From Aeromicrobium fastidiosum (GTDB lineage Bacteria > Actinomycetota > Actinomycetes > Propionibacteriales > Nocardioidaceae): DNA of 64,000 nucleotides. The position numbers and the translations under genes were made by a program. Shown one piece after another: positions 55,944 through 62,999 of this stretch. Location: the NCBI RefSeq assembly GCF_017876595.1, contig NZ_JAGIOG010000001.1, positions 2,790,001 to 2,854,000 of the forward strand, written 5' to 3'. Below the pieces are notes generated by a model. It had not been told where the DNA came from, ran no database searches, and was given only the letters and a program-made list of their open reading frames with translations. Each line of letters begins with the position of its first letter. Positions within the stretch are counted from its first letter, which is position 1.

Positions 55944-55960
55944 ATACCCCCCGGGGGTAT
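55944..55960. promoter_or_regulatory. CsoR-like copper operator
   Basis: ATACCCCCCGGGGGTAT is a perfect palindrome of the ATACCCCNNNGGGGTAT type recognised by CsoR-family copper repressors. It lies between the divergent genes at 55855 and 55997. No csoR gene is in the window, so the repressor would be encoded elsewhere. Confidence 0.8.
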
Positions 55961-55996
55961 GCTTGAGTGACCAGACAAAGGGCTCAGGAGGACGCG

Positions 55997-56683
55997 ATGG
56001 ACCAGCACGGCACACACCACCACCACGACATGGACCACACCGACCACGGCGACGCGGGGCACGCCGGCCACGGGGGTGGCGTGAACTCGATGGCGGCCAG
56101 CGCGACACTGCACTGCCTGACCGGGTGCGCCATCGGCGAGATCCTTGGTTTGATGATCGGGACTGCCGCAGGCCTGTCCAACGGGGTCACCATCGTCATC
56201 TCGGTGGCGCTGGCGTTCGTGTTCGGCTTCTCGCTGTCCTCGCTACCACTGCTGAAAGCAGGCCTGGGAGTGGGTGCCGCGCTGAGCGTGGTGCTGGCCG
56301 CGGACACGCTGTCCATCGCAACCATGGAAGTCGTGGACAACCTGGTCATGGCAGTCATCCCCGGTGCCATGGACGCCGGGTTGGTCAACGTCCTGTTCTG
56401 GGTGGGGATGATGATCTCGCTGACGGTGGCGTTCTTCGCCGCCTACCCGGTCAACCGGTACCTGCTCCAGCGAGGCAAGGGCCACGCGCTGACTCACGAA
56501 TACCACCAGGCCGCCCCCGCGGCTACCGGCTTCCGGCGCTTCATCCCGTCCATCCCGACCAACGCCCTGGTCGCGGTCATCGTCGCCTTCATGCTCGGCG
56601 GACTCGTCGTGTCGATCGCTGACGACCTCGGAGCGGGAAATGACTCGCACTCGGCCGCAAGTGCCGGACTGCTCGACCGCTGA
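55997..56683 (+). CDS. His-rich DUF4396 membrane protein (228 aa)
   Basis: The N-terminal tail is a metal-binding segment (HGTHHHHDMDHTDHGDAGHAGHGGG). The DUF4396 core begins ASATLHCLTGCAIGEILGLMIG, the family's His-Cys-Cys signature in helix 1, and has five to six helices. Copper transport or buffering is inferred from the tail and the CsoR-like operator 37 bp upstream. The ATG at 55997 follows AGGAGGAC; the upstream GTG at 55967 is less likely. Confidence 0.85.
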   Translation: MDQHGTHHHHDMDHTDHGDAGHAGHGGGVNSMAASATLHCLTGCAIGEILGLMIGTAAGLSNGVTIVISVALAFVFGFSLSSLPLLKAGLGVGAALSVVLAADTLSIATMEVVDNLVMAVIPGAMDAGLVNVLFWVGMMISLTVAFFAAYPVNRYLLQRGKGHALTHEYHQAAPAATGFRRFIPSIPTNALVAVIVAFMLGGLVVSIADDLGAGNDSHSAASAGLLDR

Positions 56684-56754
56684 ACCACCAAGGCGTCCGC
56701 CCGTCGGCGCCTTGACCTTACCCGGAGCTCACCAGACTGCGCTATCATCGCCGC

Positions 56755-57114
56755 ATGACGATGACATTGGATGCAGCCGCTGCGACAGCCGAAGAGCCTC
56801 TGACCGCTGCTGCGTGCCTCTTTCACGGGTTCAGTGACCGCTCGCGCCTGGTGATCTTGCAGCACCTGTTGTCCGGCGAGCACCGGGTAGTTGAGCTGAC
56901 CGAGCACCTGGGACTGGCCCAGTCCACCGTGTCCAAGCACCTGGCCTGCCTGAAGGAGTGCGGCCTGGTCACCTCCCGGCCACAGGGCCGGGCGTCGGTG
57001 TTCAGCGTCACCCACCCTGAAGCCACGACCCAGCTGCTGGCAGCGGCCGAGACGTTGCTGGACCTGACCGGCTTCGCCGTCACCCTGTGCCCGACCTACG
57101 GAGTCAACCGATGA
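56755..57114 (+). CDS. cmtR: ArsR-family Cd/Pb sensor, CmtR-like (119 aa)
   Basis: A winged helix (LSGEHRVVELTEHLGLAQSTVSKHLACLKECGLVTSRPQGRASVF) carries Cys65 and Cys69 in the recognition helix, and Cys112 lies near the C-terminus (TLCPTYG). This is the three-cysteine arrangement of mycobacterial CmtR, which releases DNA on binding Cd(II) or Pb(II). The start at 56755 lies 7 bp after a TATCAT -10-like hexamer, so a leaderless message is possible. Its stop overlaps the first CDF gene, giving a regulator-exporter operon. Confidence 0.88.
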   Translation: MTMTLDAAAATAEEPLTAAACLFHGFSDRSRLVILQHLLSGEHRVVELTEHLGLAQSTVSKHLACLKECGLVTSRPQGRASVFSVTHPEATTQLLAAAETLLDLTGFAVTLCPTYGVNR

Positions 57115-57836
57115 GCACCCTCGACCAAGCAACCAAGCAGCGCCTCGGACGTCGCGCCAAGATGCTTGCCGGCCTGTCGGTGACGTACAACGTCGTCGAG
57201 GCCGTCATCGCCATCACCGCTGGCATCGTGGCCGGATCCGTAGCCCTGGTCGGGTTCGGCCTGGACTCGGTCGTCGAGGTCTCCAGCGGGCTGATCATCT
57301 TGTGGCAGTTCTCCCACCGCATCCCGGAGTCCCGCGAGCAGCAGGCGCTGCGACTGCTGGCGTTCTCGTTCTTCGCCCTGGCCGCCTACGTCGGGTTCGA
57401 GTCCATCCGCAGCCTGCTGACCGGCGCCGAGTCCGACCCATCGACCGTGGGCATCGTCCTGGCAGCGGTGTCGCTGGTCGTGATGCCGTTCATCTCCTAC
57501 GCGCAGCGCCGCACCGGCAAGGCGCTCGGCTCGAACGCGGTCGTCGCCGACGGCACGCAGACGCTGCTGTGCACGTACCTGTCCGCGGTGCTCCTGGTCG
57601 GTCTGGTCCTCAACGCGACGCTGGGCTGGTCGTGGGCTGATCCCATCGCCGGGCTCATCATCGCCGGCGTCGCCGTGCGTGAAGGACTCGAGGCGTGGCG
57701 CGGCGACGGCTGCTGCTCACCCATCAGCCGAGACAGCGACGACGCTGGCTGCGGTTGCACCGACTGCCAGGACGACTGCTGCGCACCGTCGAGCGCGCCG
57801 CAGGTCCTTCAGCTCGGCACAGACAGCAAGTCCTGA
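57111..57836 (+). CDS. Cation diffusion facilitator metal exporter with Cys-rich tail (241 aa)
   Basis: Six helices include the CDF motifs SVALVGFGLDSVVEV (helix 2 metal site) and DGTQTLLCTYLSAVLL (helix 5). Instead of a large cytosolic ferredoxin-like domain, the protein ends in a Cys-rich tail (GCCSPISRDSDDAGCGCTDCQDDCC), a likely Cd/Zn/Pb sensor or binding site. The ATG at 57111 overlaps the CmtR stop. Proton-coupled export of a soft divalent metal is the expected role. Confidence 0.88.
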   Translation: MSTLDQATKQRLGRRAKMLAGLSVTYNVVEAVIAITAGIVAGSVALVGFGLDSVVEVSSGLIILWQFSHRIPESREQQALRLLAFSFFALAAYVGFESIRSLLTGAESDPSTVGIVLAAVSLVVMPFISYAQRRTGKALGSNAVVADGTQTLLCTYLSAVLLVGLVLNATLGWSWADPIAGLIIAGVAVREGLEAWRGDGCCSPISRDSDDAGCGCTDCQDDCCAPSSAPQVLQLGTDSKS

Positions 57837-58747
57837 TGGGGTCCGGACACAGCCACGGGCCTCCCGCAGGACACGCCGGCGCCAAGTATCGCGGCAAGCT
57901 GGCCATCGCGTTCGGGCTCATCGCAACGTTCTTCGTTGTCGAGCTCGTCTACGGCCTGCTCGCGGACTCCCTGGCGCTGATCTCCGATGCCGGCCACATG
58001 GCGGCCGACGTCGTAGCCCTGGGCGCGGCACTGGCTGCGACCAAGATCGCGACCCGCAAGGACACGACCGGCCGCCGGTCGTTCGGGTCCTACCGGGCCG
58101 AGGTCTTCGCGTCCGGCCTGACCGTCCTGCTGATGCTGGGAGTGTCGGCCTACGTGGTCATCGAGGCCATCAGCCGCATCGGCAGCGACCCTGAGGTCTC
58201 CTCGGGGCCCATGGTCGTGGTCGGCGGGCTCGGTTTGGTCGTCAACGTCGTCGTGATGCTCCTGCTGCGGGCCGCGTCCAAGGAGAGCCTGAACGTCGAG
58301 GGCGCCTACTTCGAGGTTGTCGCCGACACCGCCGGGTCCGTGGGCGTCGTCGCCGCCGGCATCCTCATCGCCACCACCGGGCAGGCGTGGTGGGACACGG
58401 CCGTTGCCGTGGCCATCGGTGCGTTCGTCGCTGTCCGCGCCGTCATCCTCGGCCGGCAGGTCCTGGCCGTCCTGGGTCAGCACGTCCCAGAGGGGATGGC
58501 CATCGACGCGGTCGCTGACGACCTGGCCGCCATCCCCGGAGTCACCGACGTCCACGACCTGCACATCTGGGTCCTGACGTCGGGCATGAACGTGGCCACC
58601 GCCCACCTCGTCGCCGACGACACCGATGAGTTCCCCCGCATCCTCGAGCGCGCCCGCACCACGTTGAAGACCACCTACGCCATCGAGCACGCCACCCTCC
58701 AGGTCGAACGCACCGCAGCACGCGAGTGCCACGAGATCGACTGGTGA
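57836..58747 (+). CDS. CzcD-like cation diffusion facilitator (303 aa)
   Basis: The His-rich start MGSGHSHGPPAGHAG is followed by six helices with the zinc-site motifs SLALISDAGHMAADV (helix 2) and EVVADTAGSVGV (helix 5), then a C-terminal cytosolic domain (VTDVHDLHIWVLTSGMNVATAHLV). It exports Zn/Cd/Co in exchange for protons. Its ATG shares one base with the preceding stop (TGATG). Having two CDFs under one CmtR-like regulator suggests different metal ranges. Confidence 0.92.
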   Translation: MGSGHSHGPPAGHAGAKYRGKLAIAFGLIATFFVVELVYGLLADSLALISDAGHMAADVVALGAALAATKIATRKDTTGRRSFGSYRAEVFASGLTVLLMLGVSAYVVIEAISRIGSDPEVSSGPMVVVGGLGLVVNVVVMLLLRAASKESLNVEGAYFEVVADTAGSVGVVAAGILIATTGQAWWDTAVAVAIGAFVAVRAVILGRQVLAVLGQHVPEGMAIDAVADDLAAIPGVTDVHDLHIWVLTSGMNVATAHLVADDTDEFPRILERARTTLKTTYAIEHATLQVERTAARECHEIDW

Positions 58748-58773
58748 CCAACACCCCAGGAACGAGACGACCG

Positions 58774-59433
58774 ATGAAGACCATGACCAGACAGACCAAG
58801 ATCGCGATCCTGTTCGGGCTCATCGCAGTAGCCCTGTTCGGCGGGGCGTTCGTCTACCAGAACCTCGGTGGCACCGAACCCGCCGACGCTACCGAACGAC
58901 AGGACATCACCGTTCGCGCGGACAGTCACCGTCTCGACACCGCCGATGACGGCAAGGTCACGCTGGTCGAGTTCCTGGACTTCGAGTGCGAGGCCTGCCG
59001 TGCCGCGTACCCGTTCGTCGAGCAGCTCCGCGAGCAGTACGACGGCCAGGTCACGTTCGTCCTGCGCTACTTCCCGATCCCCAGCCACACCAACGCGAAC
59101 AACGCCGCGTACGCGGTGGAGTCCGCCGCCCGCCAGGGCAAGCTCGAGGACATGTACAAGCGGATGTACGACACCCAGGCCGAGTGGGGAGAGTCCCAAG
59201 ACTCCAAGGCCGACCTGTTCCGCAGCTACGCCCAAGAGCTGGGCCTCGACATGGCCCAGTACGACGCCGACGTCGCCAGCCCCGACGTCGCAGCACGCGT
59301 CGCCAAGGACGTGGCCGACGGGCAGCGGCTCGGCGTCACCGGGACCCCGTCCTTCTACCTCAACGGCGAACCCCTGATCCCGTCGACGACCGACGAGTTC
59401 ATCGACGCCATCGACAACGCCCTGGCGAAGTAG
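58774..59433 (+). CDS. Membrane-anchored DsbA-family thiol:disulfide oxidoreductase (219 aa)
   Basis: An N-terminal signal anchor (KIAILFGLIAVALFGGAFVY) is followed by a DsbA-type domain with Cys72-Glu-Ala-Cys75 and the cis-Pro loop VTGTPSFYLNG. It likely introduces or repairs disulfides in exported proteins under metal stress. The ATG at 58774 is used; a GTG at 58744 overlapping the CzcD-like stop is an alternative that adds ten polar residues. It ends the cmtR operon. Confidence 0.88.
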   Translation: MKTMTRQTKIAILFGLIAVALFGGAFVYQNLGGTEPADATERQDITVRADSHRLDTADDGKVTLVEFLDFECEACRAAYPFVEQLREQYDGQVTFVLRYFPIPSHTNANNAAYAVESAARQGKLEDMYKRMYDTQAEWGESQDSKADLFRSYAQELGLDMAQYDADVASPDVAARVAKDVADGQRLGVTGTPSFYLNGEPLIPSTTDEFIDAIDNALAK

Positions 59434-59554
59434 GACGAGCGCGAGCCTTCTTCAAGGCCGCGTCCCCTCCTCGGCGCACCGTTCCTGCCCAGACGTGAGG
59501 TGCGTCAACTGCTGCCCCCTGGATCCGCGAGCGGTACGGGAGCACACTGGAGGC

Positions 59555-59749
59555 ATGAGCGTCTTGCCTCGCAGGAGTGCCGCAGAGCAGGCCAAGAACA
59601 TGGCCCTAGCGGAGGCGCTCGCACGCGCGGTCGAAGAAACCCACCTCGGTGACATCCTAGCTACCAGTGGCATCACGACCGTCGCGCTGGACGAGGACGG
59701 ACGCATGGTCGAGTACCGGCCCGACGGCACCACCACCGTCCTGAGCTGA
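59555..59749 (+). CDS. Small hypothetical protein (64 aa)
   Basis: The sequence is helical and acidic (SAAEQAKNMALAEALARAVEETHLGDILATSG) with a short beta end (TTVALDEDGRMVEYRPDGTTTVL). A GGAGG ribosome site precedes ATG 59555. No family is recognised. It precedes the gene at 59796 by 46 bp and could be its partner. Confidence 0.55.
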   Translation: MSVLPRRSAAEQAKNMALAEALARAVEETHLGDILATSGITTVALDEDGRMVEYRPDGTTTVLS

Positions 59750-59795
59750 GTCCGGCCACCACGGCTCTGTCGGTGGCGGGAGCCACGATGGGACG

Positions 59796-60212
59796 GTGAC
59801 CGACCCGACCGAGAAGTGGCGCCAAGCGTTCCGCGACCTGCAAGCGCGCCTGCTCGAGTCCGGGGTGCTGGATCTTGAAACGCTCCGTTCCCAGCGACGC
59901 GACCCCAACACGGCAGCCACCGCAGACTGGGCGAGAACGCAGGGGAGCGCAGTCCTTGTCCTTGCCGACGCCGCCGGCCCCGTCTACCCGACGTTCCAGT
60001 TCACCGACACCGGCGACCTGCGACCTGAGCTAGCCCCGCACGTCGCAGTCCTTCAGGATGCGGGCCTGTCACCATGGCTGGTCTGGGCGTGGCTGACTGA
60101 GCCTGTCGCGCTGCTGTCCGGCGACGTCCCGGAGCAGATCATGGTCACCAACCCGCGCCGCGCAGGACGTGCTGTTCGACGGTACGCCGACAGGTACCGC
60201 GTCGGAGGCTGA
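59796..60212 (+). CDS. Hypothetical protein with MbcA/ParS-like C-terminus (138 aa)
   Basis: The C-terminal half (HVAVLQDAGLSPWLVWAWLTEPVALLSGDVPEQIMVTNPRRAGRAVRRYADR) resembles the DUF2384-type domain of Xre-RES antitoxins, where a W-L-T-P-x-x-x-L-x-G-x-x-P pattern recurs. No RES toxin is adjacent. DNA encoding part of this motif matches 12 of 15 bases of the interspersed element (60097-60108). The GTG at 59796 is the first start. An orphan antitoxin or metabolic regulator is possible. Confidence 0.6.
   Translation: MTDPTEKWRQAFRDLQARLLESGVLDLETLRSQRRDPNTAATADWARTQGSAVLVLADAAGPVYPTFQFTDTGDLRPELAPHVAVLQDAGLSPWLVWAWLTEPVALLSGDVPEQIMVTNPRRAGRAVRRYADRYRVGG
60097..60108 (-). repeat. Partial copy of the interspersed 15-bp element
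   Basis: CTGAGCCTGTCG matches the first 12 bases of the reverse complement of CTTCGACAGGCTCAG. It lies in the coding region of the gene at 59796; chance is possible. Confidence 0.35.
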
Positions 60213-60236
60213 CCAGAACCGTCTCCGCAGGGATGG

Positions 60237-60707
60237 CTACTTCGGTGTGATGTTGACGTCGCACATCTGGTCGCCGTGCTGGAGACCGACCATCCCGTTC
60301 ATCACCTCGGTGGGGACCTTCTCCGAGAACGGGACGCGGACATCCTCGCCCGGGCCGACGGTGACGGTCTTGGTCGCCGTGTAGGCCTCCTGCCCGACCG
60401 GGAACCACTGGGCCGTGACGTCGACTTCACCCGCGACGGTGCCGGAGTTCGAGACGTTCCCGGTCGCGACCAACGAGTAGGTGGACGGCTCGATGACCAG
60501 CGGGAACTCGTTCTCACACGACGACGTCACGGCCAGCACAGCCTCATCAGGGAGTGCCGGCGTCGCAGAGTCAGCAGTCGTCGTAGCGGCCGCGAGCGGT
60601 ACGGGAGCTGAGTCTGACTGAGAGTTCGTGCTGCACGCGGCGAGCATCATCGCGCAGACCGCACCGATCGCGGTGCATAGCAGGTTCTTGCCTGTCACCA
60701 GCGGCAT
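60237..60707 (-). CDS. Predicted lipoprotein of unknown function (156 aa)
   Basis: A lipoprotein signal (IGAVCAMMLAACSTN, residues ~14-28) is followed by a beta-rich Ig-like domain: STYSLVATGNVSNSGTVAGEVDVTAQWFPVGQEAYTATKTVTVGPGEDVRVPFSEKV, the FxxL-type pattern of small extracytoplasmic binding domains. Cys near ENEFP and MCDVN may form a disulfide. ATG 60707 follows GAAGGG. Convergent with the gene at 59796. Confidence 0.7.
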   Translation of the reverse strand: MPLVTGKNLLCTAIGAVCAMMLAACSTNSQSDSAPVPLAAATTTADSATPALPDEAVLAVTSSCENEFPLVIEPSTYSLVATGNVSNSGTVAGEVDVTAQWFPVGQEAYTATKTVTVGPGEDVRVPFSEKVPTEVMNGMVGLQHGDQMCDVNITPK

Positions 60708-60853
60708 CCCTTCGTAGATGGTGGCGCCCGAACAGGACTGTACGGGTCCACCTGCGCCCGTGAGGCCGATTCTGGCTGGCCAAGCCGCGGGGCTTCGTCG
60801 CGTGAGGCTGGACTGCTCAGGGTTGCGGCTTCGGCCGTTGTGAAGGTGTCTGT

Positions 60854-61312
60854 CTACGGGAGCGTGACGATGTCGTGCTTGATGAGGCCTGCCTTGACCA
60901 TCCACTCCCAGTGTTTGTCTGCGGTCAGTATTCGTGCCTTGTGACGCTCTGAGATGGCCAGGATGGTGGCGTCTGCCAAGGAGAGCGTGGACCCGCCGTC
61001 GTGAGGGTTCTTCGGTGGCCCCGGGTGCGCTTCGGAGATTTCGAGCAGATCGGCGGCCCGGATGAGGTCAACCTCGGTAGCGGGCTCGATGGTCAGCCCG
61101 TGGCTTAGCAACGCCGAAGCGATCTGCTGACCGGAGCTGGAGTTGCCCTTCGCGCGCGATCGGGCGATGACTTCGGTCAGGACCGGGCCAGCCATGATGC
61201 CGGCGTAGTCCTCATCGTTCTGGATCTTCCTGAGAGTGGTTTGGATGCCCTTCCACCCCTGCTGCTTCAGTATCAGACGGATCAGGGCCGAGGAGTCGAA
61301 GCTGAGCTTCAT
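60854..61312 (-). CDS. vapC: PIN-domain ribonuclease toxin (VapC-like, 152 aa)
   Basis: PIN-fold acidic residues are present: Asp6 (FDSSALI), Glu in VLTEVIARS, Asp in SLADATILAIS and Asp in ILTADKHWEW. Such toxins cut tRNA or rRNA when freed from their antitoxin. The start at 61312 overlaps the antitoxin stop by 4 bp, the normal vapBC layout. The 146-bp gap before it on the left (60708-60853) shows nothing distinctive. Confidence 0.88.
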   Translation of the reverse strand: MKLSFDSSALIRLILKQQGWKGIQTTLRKIQNDEDYAGIMAGPVLTEVIARSRAKGNSSSGQQIASALLSHGLTIEPATEVDLIRAADLLEISEAHPGPPKNPHDGGSTLSLADATILAISERHKARILTADKHWEWMVKAGLIKHDIVTLP

Positions 61313-61656
61313 CCAGCCAGTCCCAGACGTGACAGCAGGTCATCGGCCAGGGCGTCTTCGGTCAGGGGGTCGGCGGGGGTGTCCGCCAGCGCCGCGTGTC
61401 GGGCGTTGTCCAGCGCGGTGTCGCCGTCGCGGAAGGCGCGCACGTCCGCGCCGGCATCTCCAGTGGGTTCGCCACTGTTGTTGGCCCACACCTCAGCCAT
61501 CAGGGCGTGGGAAGTCGTCACCTTGAGAGACGCGCCTTCCAGCGACAGGTGCAGGACGTCGCCCGCCTTGACGCCGAGGGCTCGACGGAGCTCGGCAGGG
61601 ATGACGACGCGGCCTTCCTTGCTCATCGTTGTGTCAAAAGAGGTCTCGTGTGCCAT
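61309..61656 (-). CDS. vapB: AbrB/SpoVT-fold antitoxin (VapB-like, 115 aa)
   Basis: The N-terminal swapped-hairpin DNA-binding domain reads TTMSKEGRVVIPAELRRALGVKAGDVLHLSLEG. The acidic C-terminal tail (DTPADPLTEDALADDLLSRLGL) should wrap the toxin. The ATG at 61656 (MAHETSFDT) is preferred; 61668 is also in frame. It autoregulates the operon with the toxin at 60854 in typical systems. Immediately upstream, 61657-61848 carries no recognised signal. Confidence 0.88.
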   Translation of the reverse strand: MAHETSFDTTMSKEGRVVIPAELRRALGVKAGDVLHLSLEGASLKVTTSHALMAEVWANNSGEPTGDAGADVRAFRDGDTALDNARHAALADTPADPLTEDALADDLLSRLGLAG

Positions 61657-61848
61657 AGAAGCCATCATACGGCAGAACTGTGCTGGTTTGCCATCTGATG
61701 ACAGTGGTTCAGTGACGCACCCGGTCGGGTGCCGCGCGTGCGGCCGTTCTTCGGGTGACCGCGCGGTGACGACACTTCACAAGTGACGCTCCCGCTACGC
61801 TCCCTCTGGTCTACGACCAGCACACGTCCGCAGTCGCGTAGGAGCAGC

Positions 61849-62571
61849 ATGTCCGTCATCGTCGCCGTGCTCGGCCATCACGGCGTGGCACTGGCTACTG
61901 ACAGCGTCCACATCGACCTGCCCACCGGCCGGTGGGGTACCGGCTACGTCAAGCACGTCCAGGTCGGCACCAGGGCCGGAGCCTTCGCCGGTCTGTCAGA
62001 CGTGTCTGGCCAGCAGGTGGCGACCTGGCTGACCCAAGCACTACGACGAGCGAACACCCTCGCGGACGTCACCGGTGAGTTCATCCAAGCCGCAGGACCT
62101 CTGCTGACCGGCGCGTACTCCCAGTGGCGGACCCTCGTGGGGCATGAGGTGGATGCGTCGGAGTTCCTTCAGGTCCTGGTCGTGGGCTCCGAAGGCGGTT
62201 CGTACCGTGCTGTGGAGATCCAGGCTGGCTTGTCGGGTTCTGGCGGTGTGGCCCTGTTCCCGACCTACTACGGGCCTGCTGACAATGCTCGCGTTCTCGT
62301 TGCTGGCGCCATCGACTACGACCTGATGGCCCACTCGGACGTCGGCAGGATGGTGCGCTTCGCAGACATGGTGCAGCTCGGCGCTTCTTCTATCCCGGCT
62401 GTACCGGATCTGTCTGCTCACCTCACCGCAGACCAGTACGAGCAGCACGCACGACGACTGGTCGAAGCCGTCTTGTCTCGTGAGCAAGCGGGCGGGCGAC
62501 TTCAGCTTCCTGACGGGTGGCCCGCCGTGGTGCCGACGGTGGCCGGCCCGGTGCATGCGATCGGCTTCTAG
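61849..62571 (+). CDS. Hypothetical protein, weakly Ntn-hydrolase-like (240 aa)
   Basis: The start MSVIVAVLGHHGVALATDSVHIDLPTGRWGT recalls the first strands of proteasome-type Ntn hydrolases (TxxAVxxxxGVVLATDS), including the DxxSxR-like step, but no N-terminal nucleophile is exposed and the rest diverges. The protein is soluble and acidic, with no Cys. The ATG at 61849 follows GGAGCAG. Its neighbours give no clue. The assignment is tentative. Confidence 0.55.
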   Translation: MSVIVAVLGHHGVALATDSVHIDLPTGRWGTGYVKHVQVGTRAGAFAGLSDVSGQQVATWLTQALRRANTLADVTGEFIQAAGPLLTGAYSQWRTLVGHEVDASEFLQVLVVGSEGGSYRAVEIQAGLSGSGGVALFPTYYGPADNARVLVAGAIDYDLMAHSDVGRMVRFADMVQLGASSIPAVPDLSAHLTADQYEQHARRLVEAVLSREQAGGRLQLPDGWPAVVPTVAGPVHAIGF

Positions 62572-62687
62572 TTCGCCGGCAACGCGCGCACGATCGGCAG
62601 AGTTGTCGGCGTCTCGTCCTAGGCTGCTGGTCATGAGCTCGAACTTGGCCACCTGTCCGTCCTCTCGTCGGCGCAAGGGCGAGTGAC

Positions 62688-62951
62688 GTGTCATCCGAGG
62701 TGCTGGAACTCCAGCTGGACCTGAGCGCCCATGGGGGTGCTCGGGTCATCGAGGCCCGCCTACCTAGGTCCGCCTTCGGGCGCCTGAGCGTGGGTGACGT
62801 CGTCATGGTTGTAGATGACTCTGTCGAGCAGCGCCTCTACCTGGTGGCCGAGCTGAGCAATGGCGACCGGGACGTGCGCCTACTGGCCGTTGACCCCGTC
62901 TCGGCTGCCGCCGACCGCCCGGCAGGTACTGACGGCGCGGACCGGGCCTAG
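62688..62951 (+). CDS. Small hypothetical protein (87 aa)
   Basis: The sequence is beta-rich (VLELQLDLSAHGGARVIEARLPRSAFGRLSVGDVVMVVDDSVEQRLYLVAEL), resembling a small SH3-like barrel, with an acidic tail. The GTG at 62688 is the only start. No recognised family. The 116-bp gap upstream (62572-62687) has a 17-codon ATG frame that I do not call. Confidence 0.45.
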   Translation: MSSEVLELQLDLSAHGGARVIEARLPRSAFGRLSVGDVVMVVDDSVEQRLYLVAELSNGDRDVRLLAVDPVSAAADRPAGTDGADRA

Positions 62952-62999
62952 AACTTCGCGCCCCGGCGTTCGCGGACCGCGGGCTCCGGGCGTGCGGGG

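Noticed and set aside
62633-62686. 17-codon ATG frame before the gene at 62688
   Set aside because: Too short, no good ribosome site and no conserved feature; could be a leader peptide but unsupported.
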